This document shows positions 7,566 through 16,215 of a stretch of 41,092 nucleotides of DNA, piece by piece; the first letter of the stretch is position 1; each line of letters begins with the position of its first letter. The notes beneath the pieces are model-generated. The model was not told the DNA's origin and did no database searches. It saw nothing but the letters and a program-made list of their open reading frames with translations. Source of the stretch: DAOUGC01 sp034429695 (GTDB lineage Bacteria; Chloroflexota; Anaerolineae; Anaerolineales; Anaerolineaceae). The DNA lies in the NCBI GenBank assembly GCA_034429695.1, contig DAOUGC010000087.1, positions 1-41,092 on the forward strand, read 5' to 3'. The translations under genes were made by a program, and so were the position numbers.

Positions 7566-8588
7566 TTGAAACGCAACCCCACCATTCGAGATGTGGCCCG
7601 TCTTGCCGGCGTCTCTCACCAAACCGTCTCACGCGTGATCAACGACAACGAGCGCGTCGCTCCGGAAACACGGGCGCGCATTGAAGCCGCCATCGCCGAG
7701 CTGGGGTACTCGCCCAATGCCATTGCGCGTTCCATGGCGCAGGGCCGCACCTTCACCCTGGCGTGCATCTCGCAAAACCTTACCGACTACACCTTTGCCA
7801 GTATCATCGAAGGCGCCGAAACCGAGGCGCGCCTGCAAAATTATTATCTGCTGACCTCATCCGCTGACACCGCCGAAGAGTTGCTCTCACTGCTGGAACC
7901 GCTGGTGGGTCAGCGCAGGGTGGATGCGATGATGATTGTGCATCCTTACATTGACCCGCACATTGTGCCGCTGCCCACCACCATTCCGATGGTGTTTGTG
8001 GGTTCGCACAAGCGCGCCGGCAGCCACCATTCCGTTTATCTGGATAACTACGCCTCTTCCTGTATCGCCACCCGCCACATGCTGGAGCAGGGTCACCGCG
8101 TTGTGGCGCACATTACAGGCCCATTGGTGGAAGAGGCGGCCATTGATCGCAAGCGCGGTTACGAGGATACCCTGCGCGCGGCTGGTTTTGCGGTGCTTGA
8201 GGATCTGTGCGTCGAGGGGGATTGGTCAGCCTCCACCGGTTACACGGGTTTCCAGCGCCTGTATGCCGCCCACCCCGATGTCACTGCCATAGTGGCGCAG
8301 AATGACCGCATGGCCATCGGTGTGATCCGCGCGGTGCGCGATGCCGGGCTGGACGTGCCGGGGCAGATCTCGGTGATTGGTTTTGATGACATGCCGCTGG
8401 CATCCTATTTTGACCCTCCACTGACCACCATGCGCCAGGATATGTTTGAGATCGGGCGCACCGCTGCCCGTTTGATCATCCATGCAGTTGAAAATGGCGT
8501 TGTTGAACAGGCGCACATCCGCCTGTCACCGGCGCAGTTGATTGTCCGTAATTCCACCACCCATGCACCGAGAGGAGGTGATCGCTAG
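7566..8588 (+). CDS. LacI-family transcriptional regulator
   Basis: A 340-residue sugar-responsive repressor. The N-terminal helix-turn-helix is IRDVARLAGVSHQTVSRVIN (about 6-25), with the hinge helix NAIARSMAQGRT. The rest is a periplasmic-binding-protein-like effector domain with the conserved end ISVIGFDDMPLASYFDPPLT. The start is TTG at 7566; the only purine-rich sequence is GGAG 17 nt upstream and AGAG nearer, so translation may be weak, which suits a repressor. It lies directly behind a consensus promoter and palindromic operator, and ahead of a solute-binding protein and two permeases. The ligand is probably a sugar or oligosaccharide and cannot be named. Confidence 0.95.
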   Translation: MKRNPTIRDVARLAGVSHQTVSRVINDNERVAPETRARIEAAIAELGYSPNAIARSMAQGRTFTLACISQNLTDYTFASIIEGAETEARLQNYYLLTSSADTAEELLSLLEPLVGQRRVDAMMIVHPYIDPHIVPLPTTIPMVFVGSHKRAGSHHSVYLDNYASSCIATRHMLEQGHRVVAHITGPLVEEAAIDRKRGYEDTLRAAGFAVLEDLCVEGDWSASTGYTGFQRLYAAHPDVTAIVAQNDRMAIGVIRAVRDAGLDVPGQISVIGFDDMPLASYFDPPLTTMRQDMFEIGRTAARLIIHAVENGVVEQAHIRLSPAQLIVRNSTTHAPRGGDR

Positions 8589-8661
8589 CAGGCATCTGTC
8601 ACCAGCACCAACCGCTTTCCGTTTTTTTGACCATTCAGAACCTGATTTGCAAGGAGAGGAA

Positions 8662-10017
8662 ATGAACACCCGATTTGTCAAGTTCTTAGGTTTGTTGTTG
8701 CTGGCTTCGATGATCCTTGGCGCGTGCGCCCCAACCGCTGCACCGGCTGAACCGGCTGAGCCGCAGGTTGTCAAGGAAACCGTCGAAGTTGTGGTTGAGA
8801 AGGAAGTTGAAGTTGAGGTCCCTGTTGTGGCCAATACCATTCTCTACAATTCCTACAACGGCGACCCGGTACCCCGCGCCTTCGATGAGAAGATCGTGGC
8901 ACAGTGGAATGAAGCCCATCCTGAAATGCCGGTGGAACACTCCATCATTGCGCATGAAGACTTCAAACAGGCCATCCGCGCTTATTTGACCGCCGAACCC
9001 GCGCCCGATGTACTCACCTGGTTCGCTGGCAACCGCGCTCGCTTCTTCATCGACAAAGGCTTGATCCTGGACATCACCGATGCCTGGGATGCCAATGGTC
9101 TGGGTGAGGCTTATGCTCCTGGTTTCCAGGCGCTGGCCACCTATGATGACAAGAAGTACTTCCTGCCGACCTCGTACTACTGGTGGGCCATCTATTACCG
9201 GCCTTCGCTGTTCGAACAGGCTGGCATTGAGGGCGAGCCCGAGACCTTTGACGATCTGCTGAATGCCTGCGGCAAGCTGAACGACGCTGGCATCACCCCC
9301 ATTACCATCGGCGCGCGCTTTAAGTGGCCCGCGGCTGCCTGGTTCGATTATCTGAACATGCGCACCAACGGTCCCCAGTTCCATATTGACCTGATGGACC
9401 TCAAGGAATCTTACACCGATGAGCGCGTGTACAAGACCTTTGAGAACTGGAAACGCCTGATCGACGCTGGCTGCTTCATTGAAGACCCCGCGGCTTATGA
9501 CTGGCAGGAAGCCATCGACCCGATGGCCCAGGGAGAGGCTGCCATGTACCTGATGGGCGGCTTTATTCTGGACTCCTACCCCGATGAACTGGAAGAGGAT
9601 TTGAACTTCTTCCGCTTCCCGATCATTGACCCCGCCATCCCGGTTGGTGAAGACGCCCCCACCGACGGTTTCTTTGCCGCTGCCACCGCTGGCAACCCCG
9701 AAGGCGCCGCTGAATTCCTGGCTTACCTGGGTTCCAAGGAAGTCCAGCAGATGAGCTTCGACGAGCTGGGCCGCCTGCCGGTGCGCACCGACGTGGACAT
9801 CTCGGCTGCCACTCCGATGACACAGAAGGGTATCGAGCTGATCCAGACCGCCGATTACATCGCGCAGTTCTACGACCGCGACACCACCCCGCCCATGGCC
9901 GAAGTTGGCATGGAAGGTTTCATGCGCTTCTGGGATGACCCCAGCCAGATCGACACCATTTTGGCCGACCTGGAAGCCGAGCGCCTGCGCATCCTCGAAG
10001 AGGAAGCCGGACAGTAA
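8662..10017 (+). CDS. ABC transporter substrate-binding lipoprotein (sugar type)
   Basis: Extracellular solute-binding protein of family 1 (MalE-like), 451 residues. The ATG at 8662 follows AAGGAGAGGA. The N-terminus is a lipoprotein signal (LLLLASMILGAC, Cys about 22), so the mature protein is lipid-anchored outside the membrane. It continues with an Ala/Pro/Glu linker containing an EVVVEKEVEVEV stretch and the two-lobe binding domain (MAQGEAAMYLMGGF, YLGSKEVQQM). It is followed by a terminator-like hairpin before the permeases, the usual way to produce more binding protein than channel. The substrate is inferred to be a carbohydrate from family and the LacI neighbour. Confidence 0.93.
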   Translation: MNTRFVKFLGLLLLASMILGACAPTAAPAEPAEPQVVKETVEVVVEKEVEVEVPVVANTILYNSYNGDPVPRAFDEKIVAQWNEAHPEMPVEHSIIAHEDFKQAIRAYLTAEPAPDVLTWFAGNRARFFIDKGLILDITDAWDANGLGEAYAPGFQALATYDDKKYFLPTSYYWWAIYYRPSLFEQAGIEGEPETFDDLLNACGKLNDAGITPITIGARFKWPAAAWFDYLNMRTNGPQFHIDLMDLKESYTDERVYKTFENWKRLIDAGCFIEDPAAYDWQEAIDPMAQGEAAMYLMGGFILDSYPDELEEDLNFFRFPIIDPAIPVGEDAPTDGFFAAATAGNPEGAAEFLAYLGSKEVQQMSFDELGRLPVRTDVDISAATPMTQKGIELIQTADYIAQFYDRDTTPPMAEVGMEGFMRFWDDPSQIDTILADLEAERLRILEEEAGQ

Positions 10018-10032
10018 TTTGCTTTGACCTGA

Positions 10033-10069
10033 CGGGGCTTTCGGGGGTTCTCCCGAAAGCCCCGCTTTT
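10033..10069 (+). terminator. Hairpin between binding-protein and permease genes
   Basis: A perfect 13-bp stem (CGGGGCTTTCGGG, 10033-10045, with its complement at 10052-10064), a 6-nt loop and a short T-run (10066-10069). It probably acts as a partial terminator or mRNA-stabilising hairpin that raises binding-protein expression relative to the permeases. Confidence 0.85.
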
Positions 10070-10111
10070 CATGAACGGACTCCGTTCCCCGCGGGACAGC
10101 CGAGGTGCCTT

Positions 10112-11443
10112 ATGATGAGATTGAGTTCGAACCGGGATTATTCATCCTCCACCCTGGCGGCGCTCATTTTTGCTGTGATTTTGCTGGTTGCATACATTTT
10201 CATGCCCTGGTTTGGCAAGGATATTGGCCTCAACGGGGCGCGTATTCTGTCGGACGATTTGTACGGCACACCCGGTGCAATCCATACGCCGTTGATCTGG
10301 TTAATCCCAATCGTTTCCTCGGCTGGTATTTTTCTGGGTTTGCTTGGCATCCTCAAGCCTGAAATTGATCAGTTTACATCCTACCTGCTGGTGGGCTCGG
10401 GCTTGGTTGGCATGTTGTACTTTTTGCCAGCCCTGTTCAACCCACAGGCAGGTTTAACGCCCGGCAGTGGTTTCTGGCTTTCACTGGCAGCCTGCGCGGG
10501 CATGGCGCTGTGCCTTGTCATCACCCACCCGGCTTTGGCGGGCTGGTTGCCGCAACGCAAGGTGGGCGCCAAACCCCTGCTTTCCATGCGTTGGACGCCG
10601 TATTTGTTCCTGGCGCCGGTACTCCTGCTTTATCTAACCTGGATTATTGCGCCCACGCTGTATACGTTCTATCTCTCGCTCACCAACTGGGATGGAATCT
10701 CGGCGGCAAGGTATGTGGGCTTTATTAATTTTGAGCGCCTGTTTACCAAGGACAAGATCTTTATTGAATCGTTGATTAATAATGTGCGCTGGCTGGCGAT
10801 CTTCATCACCGTGCCGACCACGCTGGGCTTGTTGATGGCCATGGTCTTCAACACCGAGATGTGGGGCAGCCGCTTCTACAAGATCAGCCTGTACCTGCCG
10901 CTGGTGCTTTCGCTGCCGGTGATCGGCTTGATCTGGTCGTGGGTGTACAACCCGCGCCTGGGATTGATCAATTCCTTCCTGACCGGCATCGGGGTGGCTG
11001 ACCCACCCGGCTGGCTGGGCGAGCGCGAACTTGCCATCTGGTGTGTGATTGTGGCGGCAGTGTGGCGTCAGGTGGGGTATGTGATGATCCTGTACCTGGC
11101 GGGGCTTAAGAATATTGACCCCACCCTGGTGGATGCCGCCCGCGTGGACGGCGCCGACCGCTGGAACCTGTTCCGGCACGTGATCCTGCCGCTGCTGGCT
11201 CCGGTGACCACGATTGTGATCGTGATCTCGATCATCGACTCGTTGCGGGCATTTGACCTGGTGGCGGTGATGACGCGGGGTGGACAGAGTACGCAGGTGC
11301 TGGCCAACTTCATGTATATTGAAGCGTTCAACAATTACCGCATGGGTTATGCGGCTGCCATCGCTGTGGTGCTGTTTGCCATCAGCCTGGTGTTCATCCT
11401 GTTCTATCTGTCCACCGTCATCAAAGACGAGCTGGAATATTAG
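10112..11443 (+). CDS. Sugar ABC transporter permease, MalF-type, with extra N-terminal membrane domain
   Basis: Inner-membrane channel subunit of the importer. The C-terminal ~280 residues are a standard MalF/UgpA-type permease with the EAA loop DAARVDGADRWNLFRHVILP, which contacts the ATPase. The protein is 443 residues because about 160 residues precede the usual start (TPYLFLAPVLLLYLTWIIAPT). That extension holds about four hydrophobic segments (around 16-36, 60-80, 90-110, 120-145) and does not resemble the permease repeat. The second permease starts 10 nt downstream. No ATPase gene is nearby, so a shared MsmK/UgpC-type ATPase elsewhere is presumably used. Confidence 0.92.
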   Translation: MMRLSSNRDYSSSTLAALIFAVILLVAYIFMPWFGKDIGLNGARILSDDLYGTPGAIHTPLIWLIPIVSSAGIFLGLLGILKPEIDQFTSYLLVGSGLVGMLYFLPALFNPQAGLTPGSGFWLSLAACAGMALCLVITHPALAGWLPQRKVGAKPLLSMRWTPYLFLAPVLLLYLTWIIAPTLYTFYLSLTNWDGISAARYVGFINFERLFTKDKIFIESLINNVRWLAIFITVPTTLGLLMAMVFNTEMWGSRFYKISLYLPLVLSLPVIGLIWSWVYNPRLGLINSFLTGIGVADPPGWLGERELAIWCVIVAAVWRQVGYVMILYLAGLKNIDPTLVDAARVDGADRWNLFRHVILPLLAPVTTIVIVISIIDSLRAFDLVAVMTRGGQSTQVLANFMYIEAFNNYRMGYAAAIAVVLFAISLVFILFYLSTVIKDELEY

Positions 11444-11452
11444 GAGGCGCGC

Positions 11453-12334
11453 ATGACCACGGTTACTCAAACGCTTGGGAAACCCACCGCCGCATCGTCG
11501 GCAAAACGCCGGGCCGGGGTGATTGGCAGTTTGCTCAAACACAGCGGGTTGTTGCTCCTGGCGCTGTTATGGCTGCTGCCGGTTTTCGCCGCGCTGATCA
11601 CGTCCTTCCGCACCATGGATGACATTGCCACGCGCGGTTTCTGGAGCCTGCCCAATGATCTGCGGCTGGATAATTTTGAGCGCGCTTTTGTGGCGGCGCG
11701 CGTATCGAAGTATTTGATCAACAGTTTCATCATCACGCTGCCTTCGCTGCTGGGTATGCTGTTCCTGTCTTCGCTGGGGGCGTATGCACTGGCGCGTTAC
11801 CGCTTCAAAGCCAATCTGCCGATCTACTTCATGTTTGTGGCTGGAACCATGCTGCCCTTCCAGATTTTGATGCTGCCAGTTTTCCGGCTGACCAATTCAC
11901 TGGGGCTGTATGACACCTACGGGGCATTGATCTTAATTCACACGGCTTTCCAGATCGGCTTCTGCACGTTTGTGCTGCGCAATTTCATGCGCACGGTTCC
12001 GTCAGACATTCTGGATGCAGCCCGCGTGGACGGGTGCGGTGAGTTCCGCATTTACTGGCAGGTGGTGCTGCCGCTGACGCTGCCCGCGCTGGCGGCGCTG
12101 GGCACGCTGGAGTTCACCTGGGTGTTCAACGACTATCTGTGGGCCATCATCCTGCTGCGTTCGGATACGCTGCGTCCGGTGACGGCTGGCCTGGCAACCC
12201 TGCGTGGGCAATACAACACCGACTGGCCTGTGATCACGGCCGGGGCGCTGCTTGCCACCATCCCGACCCTGCTGGTGTTCACCTTCCTGCAGCGCTACTT
12301 TATTCAGGGTCTTACGCTGGGGAGTGGGAAGTAG
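11453..12334 (+). CDS. Sugar ABC transporter permease, MalG-type
   Basis: Second channel subunit, 293 residues, with six predicted membrane helices and the EAA loop DAARVDGCGEFRIYWQVVLP. The start follows GGAGG (TTAGGAGGCGCGC) 10 nt after the first permease, so they are co-translated as the usual heterodimer. The end FLQRYFIQGLTLGSGK is typical of MalG/UgpE-type proteins. It is the last gene of the operon; a clear terminator follows at 12400-12441. Confidence 0.95.
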   Translation: MTTVTQTLGKPTAASSAKRRAGVIGSLLKHSGLLLLALLWLLPVFAALITSFRTMDDIATRGFWSLPNDLRLDNFERAFVAARVSKYLINSFIITLPSLLGMLFLSSLGAYALARYRFKANLPIYFMFVAGTMLPFQILMLPVFRLTNSLGLYDTYGALILIHTAFQIGFCTFVLRNFMRTVPSDILDAARVDGCGEFRIYWQVVLPLTLPALAALGTLEFTWVFNDYLWAIILLRSDTLRPVTAGLATLRGQYNTDWPVITAGALLATIPTLLVFTFLQRYFIQGLTLGSGK

Positions 12335-12340
12335 GAAGGA

Positions 12341-12556
12341 AGTAGTCAGAAGTCAGAGGTCAGAAGTCAGCAGACAGCGTTGGTCATGAAATACGTATTC
12401 GTGCCAGTGAAGCATAAAGGACCACTTCACTGGCACGTTTTGATTCCCGGGTAAGCTGGTCAAATCCGGGCAGTTCTTGTGGGCGTACACCCCACCCACC
12501 TTGTGCATTTCGCCTGCTCTCCACTGTTTTCTGACCTCTGACTACTGATTTCTGGA
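12341..12556. repeat. Repeat-bounded intergenic segment with inverted GTCAGRR arms
   Basis: The left arm (12341-12377) contains four tandem 7-mers, GTCAGAA, GTCAGAG, GTCAGAA and GTCAGCA (12345-12372). The right arm (12528-12556) reads as the complement, so its reverse complement contains AGTAGTCAGAGGTCAGAAA. The two arms thus face each other across about 150 bp with no gene, which contain a terminator hairpin and smaller hairpins. The architecture matches the other repeat-bounded segments in this window, though the arm word differs. Confidence 0.6.
12400..12441 (+). terminator. Terminator of the sugar transport operon
   Basis: A perfect 13-bp stem, CGTGCCAGTGAAG (12400-12412) with its complement at 12425-12437, a 12-nt loop and TTTT immediately after. 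It lies 66 bp past the last permease. Confidence 0.85.
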
Positions 12557-12619
12557 ACTTTTCTTTTCATCCATCGTCTGTATACTATGAAACAGATGAC
12601 ATTAACCAGGAGGCATGCA

Positions 12620-13357
12620 ATGAAACGAATTTTATTTTTGGGCATGATCAGCATCATGATGCTGGGCGTACTGGCTGCCTGCCAGCCTCAACCCCAACCC
12701 ACCAATGTGTACGGTGGGCCGGTGATCAATCAGATGAACGCTTCCGGCGTGGGGCAGGTGTATCTGAACCCCGATATTGCCTACATCTCGATCGGGGTTG
12801 AGACGCGGTCGGATCAGGTGAGCGCAGCGTTGAACGAGAATAACACGCAGGTGCAGCAGGTGGCTGAGACGTTGAAGGAACTGGGCGTTGCGGATGAGGA
12901 TATCCAGACCACCGCGTTCAACATCTACCCGCAGCAGGAATATGACATGAACGGGCAGGTGATTGGCACCACCTATGTGGTCAACAACACCGTCTACGTG
13001 ACCGTACGCGACCTGCAGAAGATGGGCGACATGCTGGATGCCGTGGTGCGTGCCGGCGCCAACTCCATTTACGGCATCACCTTTGACATTGCCAACAAGG
13101 ATGAGGCCTTCAGTGAAGCGCGTCGGCTGGCAATTGAAAACGCCAAAGCCAACGCACAGGAGATCGCCGACGCAGCCGGTGTGGAGCTGGGCGAACTGAT
13201 GTCGATCAACACCTACTCACCGGGTGGAGCAGTGCCCCTGTTTGAAGGCAAGAATTATCTGGGTGCGGGCGGCGCGGCTGACATGGCGAGTGTACCCGTG
13301 CAGGAAGGCCAGATGATGATTATTGTCAATGCTGACCTGGTGTTCGGGATCAAGTAA
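12620..13357 (+). CDS. SIMPL-domain (DUF541) lipoprotein
   Basis: A 245-residue exported protein of the SIMPL/DUF541 family, widespread and mostly uncharacterised; some members are linked to oxidative stress. The ATG at 12620 is chosen for the preceding AGGAGG; an upstream in-frame ATG at 12587 lacks a ribosome site. A lipoprotein signal ends at GVLAAC (Cys about 17). The family core appears as ISIGVETRSDQVSAALNENN, VADEDIQTTAFNIYPQQEYD and AIENAKANAQEIADAAGVELG. TATACT at 12581-12586 may be its -10 but the -35 is weak. It is monocistronic, bounded by terminators on both sides. Confidence 0.9.
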   Translation: MKRILFLGMISIMMLGVLAACQPQPQPTNVYGGPVINQMNASGVGQVYLNPDIAYISIGVETRSDQVSAALNENNTQVQQVAETLKELGVADEDIQTTAFNIYPQQEYDMNGQVIGTTYVVNNTVYVTVRDLQKMGDMLDAVVRAGANSIYGITFDIANKDEAFSEARRLAIENAKANAQEIADAAGVELGELMSINTYSPGGAVPLFEGKNYLGAGGAADMASVPVQEGQMMIIVNADLVFGIK

Positions 13358-13371
13358 AAATCATTGCCGGT

Positions 13372-13411
13372 AAAAAACACCGTAGTGTTTTGAAACACTG
13401 CGGTGTTTTTT
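13372..13411. terminator. Bidirectional terminator between SIMPL gene and glpX
   Basis: A 19-bp stem (13372-13390 with 13393-13411, one G-T pair) with A-run and T-run on the two sides, so it can end transcription in both directions. It lies 14 bp after the SIMPL stop and 83 bp after the end of leftward glpX. Confidence 0.9.
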
Positions 13412-13494
13412 GTATTTCATCATATGGTGATGGTGCGCTCCGAACCTTTTCGGACAAGACTTTGGTGTGCTTGCGTACAACGGGCAAAGTCAGA

Positions 13495-14547
13495 TTACTG
13501 TTGCGGTTCGAACTCGTCGCTCCAGTAGGGGATGCCGCTGATGCGGCTGAGTTTGGTGAGGCGGTGGGTGGCGGTGATGCGCCGCACGGTTCCGGTGAGC
13601 CCGCGCACCACCAGGCTGTCGGTGCGCGCGCCGCCGGCAAAGTAATCAATGCCGTCCAGCAGGTCACCGTGGGTGAGGCCGGTGGCGGCAAAGAAGACAT
13701 CGTCAGAGGCCACCATGTCATCCATGCACAACACTTTGTCGGGGTCCATGCCAAATTCGATTGCTTTGCGGCGTTCCTCATCATCGCGGAAGTACAGCTT
13801 GCCCTCGATCTTGCCACCCATGGCGCGCAGCGCGCAGGCGGCAATTACGCCTTCGGGTGTGCCGCCAATGCCGATCAATAGGTCAATGCCAGACTGCGCC
13901 CAACTGGTCATCAATGCACCGGCCACGTCACCATCCGGGATCAAGCGGATGCGTGCGCCCAGCTTGCGCACGCGGGCAATTAATTGTTCGTGGCGCGGGC
14001 GGTCGAGGATCACCACGGTCAGGTCGGTGACGTTCTCGCCCTTGGCTTTTGCCAGTGCGCGCAGGTTCTCCTCCACCGGTTGTTCAATGTGCACCACATC
14101 CCTGCCCAGCGGCCCAACGGCAATTTTATCCATATAGACACACGGGCCGGGGTTGAACATGCTGCCGCGCGGCGCCATGGCAACCGTGGCGATTGCGTTT
14201 TGCAACCCCAGCGCAAATGGGCGCGTGCCGTCAATGGGGTCAACGGCGATGTCCAGTTGAGGCGGGTCGCCGGTGCCCAATTGCTCGCCATTATAGAGCA
14301 TGGGAGCTTCGTCCTTCTCGCCCTCGCCAATTACGATCACACCGTCCATTTGAATGGAATTGAGCACCAGGCGCATGGCATCCACGGCGGCCTGGTCGGC
14401 GGCGATCTTGTCCCCACGGCCCATGTAGCGGCCGGCTGCCAGGGCGGCTGCCTCGGTAACGCGCGCCAGTTCCAGCGCCAGGTTGCGGGTGGGCTGGGTT
14501 TTGGGTTGTGCATTATTTGCAGATGCAGATGTGTTAGTTTCGGACAT
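13495..14547 (-). CDS. glpX: Fructose-1,6-bisphosphatase, class II
   Basis: Hydrolyses fructose-1,6-bisphosphate (in some lineages also sedoheptulose-1,7-bisphosphate) in gluconeogenesis. The 350-residue product has the metal and phosphate motifs of the lithium-sensitive phosphatase superfamily: GEGEKDEAPMLYNGE, DPIDGTRPFALG and GIGGTPEGVIAACALRAMGG. The ATG at 14547 is preceded by GGGAGGAGAG. It is the last gene of the leftward frr-uppS-cdsA-glpX series, separated from cdsA by about 120 bp with a hairpin, so it may have its own promoter. Confidence 0.95.
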   Translation of the reverse strand: MSETNTSASANNAQPKTQPTRNLALELARVTEAAALAAGRYMGRGDKIAADQAAVDAMRLVLNSIQMDGVIVIGEGEKDEAPMLYNGEQLGTGDPPQLDIAVDPIDGTRPFALGLQNAIATVAMAPRGSMFNPGPCVYMDKIAVGPLGRDVVHIEQPVEENLRALAKAKGENVTDLTVVILDRPRHEQLIARVRKLGARIRLIPDGDVAGALMTSWAQSGIDLLIGIGGTPEGVIAACALRAMGGKIEGKLYFRDDEERRKAIEFGMDPDKVLCMDDMVASDDVFFAATGLTHGDLLDGIDYFAGGARTDSLVVRGLTGTVRRITATHRLTKLSRISGIPYWSDEFEPQQ

Positions 14548-14628
14548 GGTTAACTCTCCTCCCTTGTGAACCAGTTTCCAGGAATTGATTTGCGGATATT
14601 GATGAAGATGGAACCCTCCATATGAACA

Positions 14629-14658
14629 AACCACCCCGCATGGGCGGGGCAGGTGGTT
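14629..14658 (-). terminator. Probable terminator after cdsA
   Basis: On the minus strand a stem of CCCCGC / GCGGGG with loop CCAT is extended, across a small bulge, by AACCA / TGGTT and followed by TTTGTT. It lies 8 bp beyond the cdsA stop. Confidence 0.6.
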
Positions 14659-14665
14659 GGCAGGT

Positions 14666-15466
14666 TCAGGTGAGCAGCAGGATCAGGTAATAACCGATGG
14701 ACACCGCCCATAACCAGCTATCCAGACGGTCCATGGCGCCGCCGTGTCCGGGCAGCAAATTACTGGAATCCTTGACACCAAACTGCCGTTTGATCAAACT
14801 TTCCCCCAGATCGCCCACCGGGCCGGCCAGCCCGAGCACCAGGGCGATGATCACGCCGTCTGTGACGGTGATGGCGGGAGCCCAGCGGCTCCACAGCCAG
14901 GCCAGCAGGGGGGTGAAGATCAACGAGCTGACCAGCCCGCTGATATATCCCTCCCATGTTTTGTTTGGGCTGGTGCGACGGCTGAATTTGTGTTTGCCGA
15001 TGCGCTTGCCGATCTCGTAGGCAAACATATCAGACAACCACACGGCGGGCAGCAACACCAGCAGCCACCATTTGCCATCAGGCAACTGCTCAACAGAAAT
15101 GAAATAACCGCCCAGCCAGCCCAGATAAACCAGACCGCCGATGGTGATGAACATATCCACAGCGGATTGGGTTGCGCCGCGTTCATAATCAATGATGTGC
15201 CACAGCATGGCGGCCAGGGTCAGAAAAGCCAGTACCCCACCGGATGCCGGGATGCCGCCCAGGTGGCGGGAGAGCACCAGAGCCACCACCCCGCCCACCA
15301 GAATATACAGCGAGGGTCGGTAATTTCCATTTTTAAAGATGCGCCAGAATTCCCAGGCTGCAATGCCAAGCGCCAGCGCCATGAATGCGGTAAAAAACCA
15401 ACCGCCGAGGAAAATGAGTACGGCGATGATGGGAATGAGGATGACGACTGTGAGGACCCGGTTCAT
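14666..15466 (-). CDS. cdsA: Phosphatidate cytidylyltransferase
   Basis: Makes CDP-diacylglycerol from phosphatidate and CTP, the branch point of phospholipid synthesis. The 266-residue membrane protein has about seven or eight helices and the C-terminal family signature SLIKRQFGVKDSSNLLPGHG followed by GAMDRLD, including the HGG and DRxD residues. The ATG at 15466 is chosen because a purine-rich AGGGGGGAAA lies just upstream; an in-frame TTG at 15490 overlapping uppS is less likely. The order frr-uppS-cdsA is conserved across bacteria. Confidence 0.95.
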   Translation of the reverse strand: MNRVLTVVILIPIIAVLIFLGGWFFTAFMALALGIAAWEFWRIFKNGNYRPSLYILVGGVVALVLSRHLGGIPASGGVLAFLTLAAMLWHIIDYERGATQSAVDMFITIGGLVYLGWLGGYFISVEQLPDGKWWLLVLLPAVWLSDMFAYEIGKRIGKHKFSRRTSPNKTWEGYISGLVSSLIFTPLLAWLWSRWAPAITVTDGVIIALVLGLAGPVGDLGESLIKRQFGVKDSSNLLPGHGGAMDRLDSWLWAVSIGYYLILLLT

Positions 15467-15486
15467 TGATTTCCCCCCTGAATGGG

Positions 15487-16209
15487 TCAATTCAGCGTTG
15501 ATACTTTACCGTAACGCCGGTCGCGGTTGCCATAGTCTTCAATGGCTTTGCGCAGCTCCTCTTTGCCAAAATCGGGCCAGAAGGTGGGCGTGACGTACCA
15601 TTCTGCATAGGCAGCCTGCCACAGCAGGAAGTTGCTCATGCGCATCTCGCCGCTGGTGCGAATGACCAGATCCGGGTCGGGCGTATCATGGGTGAACAAG
15701 TAATGGCTCATCATTTGCTCATCCACGGTTTCCGGCGCGAGGCCGTCCTTGATCATCTGGCGGATGGCGCACAGAATTTCATCCCGTCCGCCGTAATTAA
15801 ATGCCACGTTCAGGACGAGGCGGTCGTTGTCCTTGGTCATCTCAACAGCGCGCATAACCTTGTCCCGCAGCACAGGGTCCAACCGGTCCAGTCGTCCGAT
15901 GTGGCGCAACTGGGTGCCTTCCTGGTGGAGTTCGGGCAGTTCGCGGTCGATCACTTCAGCCAGAATGTGCATCAGTCCGTCCACTTCATCCTGTGGGCGG
16001 CCCCAGTTCTCGGTGGAAAAGGCGTAGATGGTGAGGTAGTGCACGCCAAACTCAACGCAGGCGCGGATGATGGCGCGCAAATTTTCGGTACCGGCGCGGT
16101 GACCTTCAATGCGCGGCAGGCCGCGTGCATTTGCCCAGCGGCCGTTGCCGTCCATAATCACGGCGATATGGTTGGGAACCTTCTTCAATGGTTGGCTGCT
16201 GTCGCTCAA
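15487..16209 (-). CDS. uppS: Undecaprenyl diphosphate synthase (isoprenyl transferase)
   Basis: A cis-prenyltransferase that builds the C55 lipid carrier for cell-wall synthesis by adding isopentenyl diphosphates. The 240-residue protein shows HIAVIMDGNGRWA with the catalytic Asp, HRAG, FSTENW, and the C-terminal RTSGEMRMSNFLLWQ and YAEWYVTPTFWPDF. The start is TTG at 16209. Its GGAGGT ribosome site is the 3' end of frr, so translation is probably coupled. All family motifs are intact. Confidence 0.95.
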   Translation of the reverse strand: MSDSSQPLKKVPNHIAVIMDGNGRWANARGLPRIEGHRAGTENLRAIIRACVEFGVHYLTIYAFSTENWGRPQDEVDGLMHILAEVIDRELPELHQEGTQLRHIGRLDRLDPVLRDKVMRAVEMTKDNDRLVLNVAFNYGGRDEILCAIRQMIKDGLAPETVDEQMMSHYLFTHDTPDPDLVIRTSGEMRMSNFLLWQAAYAEWYVTPTFWPDFGKEELRKAIEDYGNRDRRYGKVSTLN

Positions 16210-16215
16210 ATTGGG

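Noticed and set aside
12345..12372. CRISPR array, suggested by the tandem repeats
   Set aside because: Units are 7 bp with no spacers and no cas genes nearby.
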